NCBI RefSeq assembly: GCF_913776015.1
Contig: NZ_CAJYMD010000053.1
Location: 55,602-119,601 of the forward strand
Direction: 5' to 3'
Length of the DNA: 64,000 nt
Source: an uncultured Oxalicibacterium sp.
Lineage (GTDB): Bacteria > Pseudomonadota > Gammaproteobacteria > Burkholderiales > Burkholderiaceae_D
Shown: positions 37,751 to 46,077 of the stretch, piece after piece
Position numbering within the stretch: the first letter of the stretch is position 1
Layout: every line of letters starts with the position of its first letter
Program-made: the position numbers and the translations under genes
Notes under the pieces: model-generated
Database searches by the model: none
The model's input: the letters and a program-made list of their open reading frames with translations, nothing else
What the model was told of the DNA's origin: nothing

Positions 37751-39736
37751 ATGAGTTTCTTCGAGCAGCAGGAAGATGCAAGACGCCAGACGAGACGGCT
37801 GATCTGGCTCTTCGTGCTCGCCGTTATCGCCATCGTACTTGCCGTCAATGTGGCAATGACTTTGCTGTGGGCGTGGTTGCATGGTACCGCGCAGGGGATG
37901 CAGCATGTCACGTATCCGCCAGCCTTCTTCCTGACGAATACGCTGGTCACGCTCATGCTGATCGTCGGTGGCACGATGATTGAACTGTTCAATCTGCGCG
38001 ATGGTGGCGATGCGGTGGCGCGTATGGCCGGTGGCCGGCTGGTTGCTACCGATACGCGTGATGCGCTGGAACGCAGGTTGCTCAACGTCGTCGAGGAAAT
38101 GGCACTGGCTTCGGGCATTGCCTGCCCCAAAGCCTATGTGCTGGATCGCGAATCGTCGATCAATGCCTTTGCTGCAGGTTACAACGCCAACGAGGCCGTC
38201 ATTGCTGTCACGCAAGGCACCTTGCAACGCTTGTCGCGTGATGAATTGCAAGGAGTGGTTGCACATGAATTCAGTCATATTCTCAATGGCGACATGCGTC
38301 TGAATGTGCGCCTGATTGGTGTCTTGTTCGGTATTCAGATGGTGGCCGGTTTCGGTCAGCAGATGATGCGCATCGGTGCCCGTACCTCGGTAATCGCTGC
38401 GCCACGGCGACGCGACAACAATGGCGTGCCTGTGCAGCTGTTCATCATGGCCGCAGGTGCGGCACTATTTGCCATTGGGTATATCGGCATCGTGTTCGGG
38501 CGCCTGATCAAATCGGCCGTCTCGCGCCAGCGCGAATTCCTGGCCGATGCGAGTGCCGTGCAATTCACGCGCAATCCGGATGGGATCGGTCAAGCCTTGC
38601 GCAAGATAGGTGGCCTGGTGCGTGAAGGTGGCGAGGCATCGCGCATCATGCATGGCAATGCCGAACATCTTTCGCATCTTTTCCTGAGTGCAGTGCGCCC
38701 CGGTTTGCTGGATGGCTGGTTTGCCACGCATCCTTCTCTGTCCGAGCGTCTGCGACGTATCTATGGCCGTCATGTGGCAATGATGGAAGCGCCTGTCATC
38801 GAGACGCCGGTCGATCCCATGCCTGTCGCAGAGGCGTTGCCGGACCTGCCGTATGCCGCGCTGGCTCCACGCGATGTGACAGTGCGCGATGCACAACAAG
38901 AGGCAGCTGCCGAGATTGTCGCCGCAGCCCATCAAGGCAAGCGCGAGCAACCGATTGTCGAGATTCGTCGTCATCCGCTTATCGAGCGCGCCGTGCACGA
39001 ACCCTATACGGCGATCTTGCTGGTGCTGGCCCTGTTTGCGGAGGCCGACGGCATGTTGCGTGAACCACAGCAGGCGGTTTTGCAAAGACAGGTGCCAAAA
39101 CAGTTCGACAGCGTCATGGAGATGATTGTGGCGATCCGATCGCTTTCCCCCGTGACACGCTTTCCGCTGCTGGATCTGGCGATACCGACTTTGCGCCGTT
39201 TGCCTGTCAATGCCCACATGCGCATGCTGGACGATGTCGCGCAACTGGTTGCCAGCGATCAGCGCGTGAGTTTGCAAGAGATGGCGATGCAACTGGTACT
39301 GATGCGCCGTCTGGACGGACATGCCAGTCGCGCCGTGCCGGTGCGCTTCCACGACTTGCATGAACTGCGTAGCGAGTGCCTGATCCTGTTGTCTCTGGTG
39401 GCGCACGCCACAGCCAGCAGGCAACGCGTTGCGGCTGAAGAAGCATTGCTGCGTGCTACCACCGCCATTCCAGGGGTTGCTTTTACAGCGGCAGAGCTTG
39501 TTCCACGTCATGCGTTGGGGCAGAAAGAGATCAAGCGTGTGCTTGAGCGCAGTAATCAGCTTGCGCCATTGACCAAGCCGATTCTCGTCAAGGCGATGCT
39601 GGCTGTGGCGGGTACTGAATCGCCATTGGCATTGCCATTGGCGGATTTGTTGCGAGCCTTGTGTGCAGCGCTAGATGTCCCGATGCCCAATGCCGTTGCC
39701 GCCGTCTATGCCGAAGCCGGTTGGCAGGCGTTGTGA
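37751..39736 (+). CDS. M48-family membrane zinc metallopeptidase with C-terminal helical domain
   Basis: A 661-residue protein, more than twice the length of HtpX. Two N-terminal membrane helices (residues about 17-40 and 58-76) precede the M48 domain with HEFSH at residues 172-176 and the third zinc ligand near residue 261 in REFLADASA. A second pair of helices lies near 195 and 235. After residue 400 comes a soluble, alpha-helical region of about 260 residues (AILLVLALFAEADGMLREP) that resembles TerB-like domains; this is tentative. It belongs to a LemA-linked group seen in betaproteobacteria and probably handles damaged membrane proteins. Confidence 0.85.
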   Translation: MSFFEQQEDARRQTRRLIWLFVLAVIAIVLAVNVAMTLLWAWLHGTAQGMQHVTYPPAFFLTNTLVTLMLIVGGTMIELFNLRDGGDAVARMAGGRLVATDTRDALERRLLNVVEEMALASGIACPKAYVLDRESSINAFAAGYNANEAVIAVTQGTLQRLSRDELQGVVAHEFSHILNGDMRLNVRLIGVLFGIQMVAGFGQQMMRIGARTSVIAAPRRRDNNGVPVQLFIMAAGAALFAIGYIGIVFGRLIKSAVSRQREFLADASAVQFTRNPDGIGQALRKIGGLVREGGEASRIMHGNAEHLSHLFLSAVRPGLLDGWFATHPSLSERLRRIYGRHVAMMEAPVIETPVDPMPVAEALPDLPYAALAPRDVTVRDAQQEAAAEIVAAAHQGKREQPIVEIRRHPLIERAVHEPYTAILLVLALFAEADGMLREPQQAVLQRQVPKQFDSVMEMIVAIRSLSPVTRFPLLDLAIPTLRRLPVNAHMRMLDDVAQLVASDQRVSLQEMAMQLVLMRRLDGHASRAVPVRFHDLHELRSECLILLSLVAHATASRQRVAAEEALLRATTAIPGVAFTAAELVPRHALGQKEIKRVLERSNQLAPLTKPILVKAMLAVAGTESPLALPLADLLRALCAALDVPMPNAVAAVYAEAGWQAL

Positions 39737-39887
39737 ACGGTACGTTCTCGCACGGAACATCTCGTATCGTCGAGCGTACAATACAGCCCTCACTCATCAT
39801 CGAGCCGCACGGCTCACCGGTCTGCGGACCGAATCGCGCAGTCTGACAATAAAGACGTTTTTGCACTTTTGATTCAGGAGAAGAACC

Positions 39888-41405
39888 ATGCAGTTGCTCT
39901 TTCCAGCCTGCCTGATATCGATCGTCGTGTTGTGGGGAATTTTTTCGCCCGCCTCCCTCGGGGAGATGTCGCATCTGATCATGGCCGCCATCACCAAGAA
40001 TTTTGGCTGGCTGTACTTGTGGGTCGTACTCGGCCTCGTTATCTTTTCCGTTTTTCTGGCCGTCAGTCGCTACGGCGATCTGAAGCTGGGCAAGGAAGAT
40101 GAAGAGCCGGCATTCTCCTTGCCATCCTGGTTCGCCATGCTGTTTGCCGCCGGTATGGGCATCGGACTTGTGTTCTGGGGGGTGTCGGAACCGCTCTCCC
40201 ATTACATGAAGCCACCACCGGGTATCGTCGCGCAGACGCCGGAGGCTGCAAATGCGGCGATGCGTTACAGCTTCTTTCACTGGGGCGTGCATCCGTGGGC
40301 TGTCTATAGTGTCGTCGCTTTGACGATTGCCTTCTTCTTGTATCGGCGTGATAGCGTTTCGCTGGTTAGTGAGTCGACGAATAGCCTGCCTTGGAAGATC
40401 GTGCAAAAGCTGGGTGGCGTCTTCAATGGGCTGGCTGTGATTGCCACCGCTTTTGGTGTGGCGGCGTCTCTGGGCATGGGAGCGTTACAGATCAACGGCG
40501 GTTTATCGGTAGTATTTGGTGTTCCGGTGACAGCTTATGTACAAGTGATCATCATCGTGATTACGACGGCACTGTTTATCACTTCTGCCGTCAGTGGTGT
40601 CGAGCGCGGTGTGAAATGGCTGTCCTCAGCCAACATGATCTTTGCCGCCTTGCTGGCCTTATGCGTTTTTCTTTTGGGCCCGACAGTGGCCATCATTGAT
40701 ACGTTAACGAGCACGCTCGGTAGTTATCTGAGCGAATTCGTGCGCATGAGTTTGCGCATGACACCGTTCCGCGACAGCGAATGGGTCGGTGAATGGACGG
40801 TCTTTTACTGGGCTTGGTGGATTTCCTGGTCGCCATTTGTGGGTCTGTTCATCGCCCGCGTATCGCGGGGACGCACGATACGTGAATTCGTGGTCGGCAC
40901 CGTCATCGCACCATCGATTGCCGCCTTCGTCTGGTTTTCGGTCTTTGGCGGTACGGCACTCAACATGGAAATCTGGCAAAACGTGCCAATGGCGCAGGCC
41001 GTGCAGAACGATTTGTCGACAGCGCTGTTTGCCATGTTGGGGCAACTGCCGATGGGTTTCATCATGTCGGTAGTGGCCACTATTCTGGTGCTGGTGTTCT
41101 TCGTCACGTCGGGTGATTCGGCTATTCTCGTGCTCGGCATGATGAGTACCGGCGGTCAGGCCGATCCGCCGAATCGCATCAAGATCATCTGGGGTGTGCT
41201 GGTGGCGGGGATTGCGATCAGCCTGTTGCTGGCGGGTGGGCTGGATGCCTTGCAGACAGCGACCATCGTGTTTGCACTGCCTTTTGCCATGGTGGTGATC
41301 TTGATGGCGATCGCATTGTGGCAGGCGGTGCGCGACGACTGGAGAGAGGAGCAGCGCGCTGAGCGCGAACTGCGACGTCGCATGCGCGACTTCATTTCTC
41401 GCTAG
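39888..41405 (+). CDS. BCCT-family osmolyte transporter
   Basis: A 505-residue permease with twelve predicted helices. BCCT signatures are GMGIGLVFWGVSEPLSHYM near residue 85 and WAWWISWSPFVGLFIARVSR near residue 305, which includes the tryptophan-rich substrate box. The family moves betaine, choline or carnitine in exchange for sodium or protons. The C-terminal tail is short and charged, without the long regulatory tail of osmosensing BetP. AGGAG is upstream of ATG 39888. Two small hairpins (GAGCC/GGCTC at 39802 and CGGTC/GACCG at 39818) lie in its leader. Confidence 0.93.
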   Translation: MQLLFPACLISIVVLWGIFSPASLGEMSHLIMAAITKNFGWLYLWVVLGLVIFSVFLAVSRYGDLKLGKEDEEPAFSLPSWFAMLFAAGMGIGLVFWGVSEPLSHYMKPPPGIVAQTPEAANAAMRYSFFHWGVHPWAVYSVVALTIAFFLYRRDSVSLVSESTNSLPWKIVQKLGGVFNGLAVIATAFGVAASLGMGALQINGGLSVVFGVPVTAYVQVIIIVITTALFITSAVSGVERGVKWLSSANMIFAALLALCVFLLGPTVAIIDTLTSTLGSYLSEFVRMSLRMTPFRDSEWVGEWTVFYWAWWISWSPFVGLFIARVSRGRTIREFVVGTVIAPSIAAFVWFSVFGGTALNMEIWQNVPMAQAVQNDLSTALFAMLGQLPMGFIMSVVATILVLVFFVTSGDSAILVLGMMSTGGQADPPNRIKIIWGVLVAGIAISLLLAGGLDALQTATIVFALPFAMVVILMAIALWQAVRDDWREEQRAERELRRRMRDFISR

Positions 41406-41487
41406 CGATTTTAGCTTGCGGGCATGCGCGATGGCGCATGACGTGCCCGCTATAATGAAAATCCATTGATTGCCGCATAGGTCGCCC

Positions 41488-42018
41488 ATGCAAGAGTCTG
41501 TTGCTTCCTCCAAGCCGCCGCGCCGTCGTTTTTTGCCGCTGATCGTTGCGCTCGTCGCTGCCTTGCTCGCCGGCATCGGTTATCTGTCGATGACGAAAAA
41601 GGAAACGATTCCCGATGTGACCTTTGTCGATCTGCAAGGAAAGAACATCACCTCGCAGGATTTGCGCGGCAAGGTGACCATCCTGAATTTCTGGGCGACA
41701 TCCTGTGTGACCTGTGTTAAGGAAATGCCGGACATGGTGGCGACCTACAATCGCTATCACAAGGATGGACTGGAATTGATTGCGGTTGCGATGGCGTACG
41801 ATCCGCCGAACTACGTACTCAATTTTGTCGAAACACGCCAGTTGCCGTTTATCGTGTCGCTTGATGTGAAGGGTGAATTGGCAAAAGCGTTTGGCGACAT
41901 TCGCCTGACGCCGACCACGCTGGTGATCGACAAGAACGGAGAAGTGATCAAGCGTTACGTTGGCGAACCCGATTTCGATGGCTTGCACCGTCTGCTCGAA
42001 AAAGCGCTTGCTGCCTGA
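41488..42018 (+). CDS. TlpA-like membrane-anchored thioredoxin-fold protein
   Basis: A 176-residue protein with a basic N-terminus and one membrane anchor (LIVALVAALLAGIGYL) and a periplasmic AhpC/TSA-thioredoxin domain with the active site CVTC in FWATSCVTCVKEMP. The cis-Pro segment is RLTPTTLVID. Such proteins reduce disulphides, for example in cytochrome c maturation. The ATG at 41488 is chosen for its upstream AGGT; one at 41470 is in frame. It lies convergent to prmC. Confidence 0.9.
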   Translation: MQESVASSKPPRRRFLPLIVALVAALLAGIGYLSMTKKETIPDVTFVDLQGKNITSQDLRGKVTILNFWATSCVTCVKEMPDMVATYNRYHKDGLELIAVAMAYDPPNYVLNFVETRQLPFIVSLDVKGELAKAFGDIRLTPTTLVIDKNGEVIKRYVGEPDFDGLHRLLEKALAA

Positions 42019-42137
42019 CCACGCACACAACAAACGTTAATCTTCGTTGCGTCTTGGCAGGGCGCGCAGACCGCTTGCGCCGAGCTACCTTGCCGCTGAA
42101 TTCTTCCCGGCCCATTTGGCCGCGCCATGTTTGTAAT

Positions 42138-42989
42138 CTAGGTTTGCGATGCGGCCGTCCAGCGACCGCCACTGACGCGTTCGATGCCTGCCAGGTCGCG
42201 CCAGCTTTGTACATCCGTGAAGCCGTTCTCTTGCAGCAGTGTGCGCACAGCCTTTGCCTGATCGTAGCCATGCTCCATTAGCAACCAGCCGTTCGTCTGC
42301 AGATAAGGCGATGCCTGGCTGCACAAGATGCGCAACGCCGACAAGCCATCAGCATGATCGGTCAGCGCATCGATCGGCTCAAACCGCAGATCGCCTTGCT
42401 GTAGATGGACATCGCCATCGACGATGTAAGGCGGGTTGGAAACGATGAGATCAAAGGCTTGCGTACCAGCAGCCGAATCGAGCGCAGTAAACCAATCGCT
42501 TTGCAGAAATTGAATGCGCACGCCATTGCGAGCGGCATTGCCTTGCGCCGTTGCCAATGCCTTGGCGCTGACGTCGAGCGCCTGTACACGGGCATCGGTG
42601 CGCGTGTGCGCAATGGCGACGGCAATCGCGCCGGAACCCGTGCCCATGTCCAGCACACTGCCTTGAGGTGGCAACCGTTCGAGCGCACATTCGACCAGCA
42701 ATTCCGTTTCCGGTCGCGGAATCAGTACCGCAGGGTTGACGCTGAAGGGCAGCCCATAGAATTCGCGTTCACCAATCAGATAGGCGATCGGTTCGCCGGC
42801 ATGGCGGCGCGCGATCAATTGCGAAATGATGCCGGCCTCTTCTTCGTTAAGCACGCGTTGCGATTGTGTGATCATCTGCACGCGTGTCAGGTGCAATGCA
42901 TGACCAAGCAGAAGACGTATTTCCAGTGGCGGCAGGGCGGCATGACGCAGCACGTCTTCCAGCGTGCTGCCGACGGCAATGGTATTCAT
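42138..42989 (-). CDS. prmC: Peptide chain release factor N5-glutamine methyltransferase
   Basis: A 283-residue HemK-type enzyme that methylates the GGQ glutamine of RF1 and RF2. Motifs are complete: LIPRPETELLVE, VLDMGTGSGAIAVAIA and SNPPYI around residue 182. It is the last gene of hemA-prfA-dsbB-prmC and its usual partner prfA is separated from it by dsbB. Only seven bases separate it from the dsbB stop. Confidence 0.96.
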   Translation of the reverse strand: MNTIAVGSTLEDVLRHAALPPLEIRLLLGHALHLTRVQMITQSQRVLNEEEAGIISQLIARRHAGEPIAYLIGEREFYGLPFSVNPAVLIPRPETELLVECALERLPPQGSVLDMGTGSGAIAVAIAHTRTDARVQALDVSAKALATAQGNAARNGVRIQFLQSDWFTALDSAAGTQAFDLIVSNPPYIVDGDVHLQQGDLRFEPIDALTDHADGLSALRILCSQASPYLQTNGWLLMEHGYDQAKAVRTLLQENGFTDVQSWRDLAGIERVSGGRWTAASQT

Positions 42990-42996
42990 GCGAAGC

Positions 42997-43473
42997 TCAG
43001 TGGCGCTTGAAGGTGATGCGCATCAGCATCACACCGAATAGTGCAAACCAGAGCAGTGACCATTGCGGAATCGATAGGCCGAGAATCGGTGCATAGTCTG
43101 CGCTGCACAGGCCATCGGCCTTGAACAGGAATGGCAAGAGGTCGGCCGTGAAGAAGTGATTGAGCGAGGTTTCCAGCGGGTCGATCCCGCAAGATACGCT
43201 GGGGTTGGCTTTCACATGCAGATGCCATGCCGCGACGCCGGCACCGGCAAGTGCGACCAGCGCGCCCAGACCCGAACCGATACGTTCGCCATTTGGCGGT
43301 AGCGCGGCGGCAATCAGGCAGCTCAGGGCGATGGCGGCAAAGGCGTATCGCTGGATCACGCACAAGGGACAAGGCTGCATGCCCAGAATGTGTTGCAGGT
43401 AGAGCGCAACACCGAGCAAGCCGAGGGCGAGCAGGGCGATCAGGATCAGCAGGGATTTGTTGGTTTTCATCAT
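42997..43473 (-). CDS. dsbB: Disulfide bond formation protein B
   Basis: A 158-residue inner-membrane protein with four helices. The first redox pair is Cys35-Cys38 in QPCPLCVIQRYAF, the second lies in the large periplasmic loop at VSCGIDPLE and DGLCSADY. DsbB reoxidises DsbA and passes electrons to ubiquinone. It lies between prfA and prmC, an unusual place. dsbC and a TlpA-like gene are encoded within 11 kb on either side. Confidence 0.95.
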   Translation of the reverse strand: MMKTNKSLLILIALLALGLLGVALYLQHILGMQPCPLCVIQRYAFAAIALSCLIAAALPPNGERIGSGLGALVALAGAGVAAWHLHVKANPSVSCGIDPLETSLNHFFTADLLPFLFKADGLCSADYAPILGLSIPQWSLLWFALFGVMLMRITFKRH

Positions 43474-43541
43474 GATGGCATCAGGTTATGCGCGATAGGA
43501 GTGGTGTCGGGCCGAAATGGTTGCAAGGGCGACATCCGGAT

Positions 43542-44627
43542 TTATGCAGCATCGGCCAGCGTTGCCAGCAATTCTGCCTGATGTTCGGTCGTCAGGGCGG
43601 TGGTGAGTTCATCAAGGTCGCCATCCATGATGAAGTCGAGCTTGTAGAGCGTCAGGTTGATGCGATGGTCCGTCATGCGGCCTTGCGGGAAATTGTACGT
43701 GCGAATGCGTTCGCTGCGGTCGCCCGAACCGATCAGCGATTTGCGCTTTGCGGCTTCCTTCGATTGCTGTTCGCGCAACTGCACATCCTTGATACGTGCG
43801 GCCAGTACCTTCATGGCTTGCGCCTTGTTCTTGTGCTGACTGCGATCATCCTGGCATTCGACCACGATGCCGCTCGGGATGTGCGTGATACGCACAGCGG
43901 AATCGGTCTTGTTGATGTGCTGGCCACCGGCACCGGAAGCGCGGAAGGTATCGATGCGCAGGTCGGCCGGATTAATGTCGACATCCTCCACTTCGTCCGC
44001 TTCCGGCATCACGGCCACCGTGCATGCTGAGGTATGAATGCGCCCTTGCGTTTCAGTGGCCGGCACACGCTGTACACGATGGCCACCCGATTCGAACTTG
44101 AGTTTGGAATAGGCGCCGATGCCGACGATGCGCGCGATCACTTCGCGATAGCCGCCGAGCTCGGATTCCGAAGCCGACACGATCTCAACCTGCCAGCGAT
44201 TGCGCTCCGCGTAGCGCGTGTACATGCGCAGCAGATCGCCGGCAAACAGCGCCGATTCATCGCCGCCGGTACCCGCGCGAATTTCCAGGAAGATGTTGCG
44301 CTCGTCGTTCGGGTCCTTGGGCAGCAGCATCTTTTGCAGATCCAGTTCAAGCTGCGCCATGCGCTCCTTCGCCGCGGCAATCTCGTCCTGCGCAAATTCC
44401 TTCATGTCGGGATCGCTCAGCATCTCTTGCGCTGCCACGATATCGTTGCCGGCTTGCACGTAATCGCGATACAGGGCGACCAGCGGACCAAGTTCCGCGT
44501 GTTCGCGTGTCATCTTGCGATACAGGTTGATATCGGCGGTGGCATTTTCCTGCATCAGCAGGGCATCGAGTTCAGCCAGGCGTTCGGTCAATTGATCGAG
44601 CTTGGCAAGCATCGAAGGTTTCATCAT
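43542..44627 (-). CDS. prfA: Peptide chain release factor 1
   Basis: A 361-residue RF1. The GGQ catalytic motif is in [19 protein letters not shown] near residue 235 and the stop-codon recognition region contains the RF1-type PxT equivalent ([10 protein letters not shown]). It terminates translation at UAA and UAG. Two adjacent ATGs (44627 and 44624) compete; AGGA lies a little far upstream. It is the second gene of the hemA operon, 105 bases after hemA. Confidence 0.97.
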   Translation of the reverse strand: MMKPSMLAKLDQLTERLAELDALLMQENATADINLYRKMTREHAELGPLVALYRDYVQAGNDIVAAQEMLSDPDMKEFAQDEIAAAKERMAQLELDLQKMLLPKDPNDERNIFLEIRAGTGGDESALFAGDLLRMYTRYAERNRWQVEIVSASESELGGYREVIARIVGIGAYSKLKFESGGHRVQRVPATETQGRIHTSACTVAVMPEADEVEDVDINPADLRIDTFRASGAGGQHINKTDSAVRITHIPSGIVVECQDDRSQHKNKAQAMKVLAARIKDVQLREQQSKEAAKRKSLIGSGDRSERIRTYNFPQGRMTDHRINLTLYKLDFIMDGDLDELTTALTTEHQAELLATLADAA

Positions 44628-44732
44628 GAAAAGGTATCCTGAAAATCAAGTGGTTCGCGGGCGCGTCATGTTGGCCGCGATGGCGAACATGCGCGAATGC
44701 CGACGTGACGCCGGCGGGCAGCAGAAGGGTCG

Positions 44733-46022
44733 CTAGCGCTTGGTGCGGAACAGTTGCGGCAGCAGGGCGGCAAGGCGTGCGCGTTCGTCGCCTTGCGCGT
44801 TGTTGAGTGCCTGTTGCGGACCGTGCAGGAATTTGGCAGTTAGTCCGCGTGACAGAGCATCGAGGACCGTGTCGATATCTTCGCCACGCTCTAGCAGGCG
44901 GCGCGCACGATCCAGTTCCATCATGCGCATCGCTTCGCTGCTTTCGTGCAAATCCTGGATGACAGGCACGATGGCGCGCGCATCGATCCAGTTCATGAAC
45001 GCCTGTACACGATGTTCAATGATGGCTTCGGCCTGGGCCACTGCAGCCTGGCGATTCTCAACACCGCTTTGCACGAAGGCACCAAGATCATCGACGGTAT
45101 AGAGGAAGACGTCATTCAGGCGGCCGACTTCGGCTTCGATGTCGCGTGGCACGGCCAGATCGACCATGAACATTGGCTTGTGGCGACGTGCCTTGATCGC
45201 ACGTTCGACCATGCCCAAGCCGATGATAGGCAGCGACGAGGCAGTCGAGGAAATGACGACGTCGAATTGTGCCAGTTGATCGGGCAGGTCGGCCAATCGG
45301 ATCGGTGTGCCGTGCAGGCGATGGGCCAGCGTTTCGCCGCGTTCGAGCGTGCGGTTGGCAATCGTCAGCGATTTGACATTCTGTGCCGCGAAGTGCGTGG
45401 CGCACAGCTCGATCATTTCGCCTGCGCCGATGAAGAGCACGTTCTGTTCGCTCAGGCTATCGAAGATGCGTTGCGACAGGCGCACTGCCGCTGCCGCCAT
45501 CGACACGCTATGTTCGCCAATCTGCGTAGTGCTACGCACTTCCTTGGCAACAGCGAAGGTACGCTGAAACATCTGATGCAAATACGTGCCGAGTCCGCCC
45601 GCCGCATCGGCCTGGCGCACGGCGTTTTTCATCTGTCCGAGAATTTGCGGCTCGCCCAGCACCATCGAATCCAGGCCGGAAGCGACGCGGAACGCATGGC
45701 GCACGGCATTTTCCTGCGGCAGCGCGTACAGGTATGGGCGCAGGTCGGAATAAGGCAGCTTGTGATAACTGGCGAGGAAATGCGCGGTCAGGTCGATTGC
45801 TTCGTTGACACCGCCCGGCAGATGGCTGGCGGCGTAGAGTTCGGTGCGATTGCAGGTGGAGAGAATCGCGGCTTCGTCGCTGTACGTCTTGGGTGCGCGT
45901 TCACCGTACCATGATCGCGCTGACGCCACCGCCTGACCAATCTGGTCGGCGGGAAAGGCAACCTTCTCGCGTAAGGAGAGCGGCGCGGTGGTGTGGTTGA
46001 GCCCGACGGCAACAAGTTGCAT
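44733..46022 (-). CDS. hemA: Glutamyl-tRNA reductase
   Basis: A 429-residue enzyme that reduces Glu-tRNA to glutamate-1-semialdehyde for tetrapyrrole synthesis. The catalytic Cys57 is in [11 protein letters not shown], the NADPH-binding part contains [11 protein letters not shown] and [11 protein letters not shown], and the dimerisation helix ends the protein. ATG 46022 ([12 protein letters not shown]) is preferred to one 33 bases upstream because conserved sequence begins there. In many betaproteobacteria it heads the hemA-prfA-prmC group, as here. Confidence 0.96.
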   Translation of the reverse strand: MQLVAVGLNHTTAPLSLREKVAFPADQIGQAVASARSWYGERAPKTYSDEAAILSTCNRTELYAASHLPGGVNEAIDLTAHFLASYHKLPYSDLRPYLYALPQENAVRHAFRVASGLDSMVLGEPQILGQMKNAVRQADAAGGLGTYLHQMFQRTFAVAKEVRSTTQIGEHSVSMAAAAVRLSQRIFDSLSEQNVLFIGAGEMIELCATHFAAQNVKSLTIANRTLERGETLAHRLHGTPIRLADLPDQLAQFDVVISSTASSLPIIGLGMVERAIKARRHKPMFMVDLAVPRDIEAEVGRLNDVFLYTVDDLGAFVQSGVENRQAAVAQAEAIIEHRVQAFMNWIDARAIVPVIQDLHESSEAMRMMELDRARRLLERGEDIDTVLDALSRGLTAKFLHGPQQALNNAQGDERARLAALLPQLFRTKR

Positions 46023-46077
46023 GAGTGGCACGCATCTCTTTGTAACAGTCGACATTATAGCCGGTCAGATGCCCTGC

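Noticed and set aside
39802..39832. Two small hairpins before the BCCT gene as a riboswitch
   Set aside because: Five-pair stems only, no known aptamer elements; they are noted in the gene entry.
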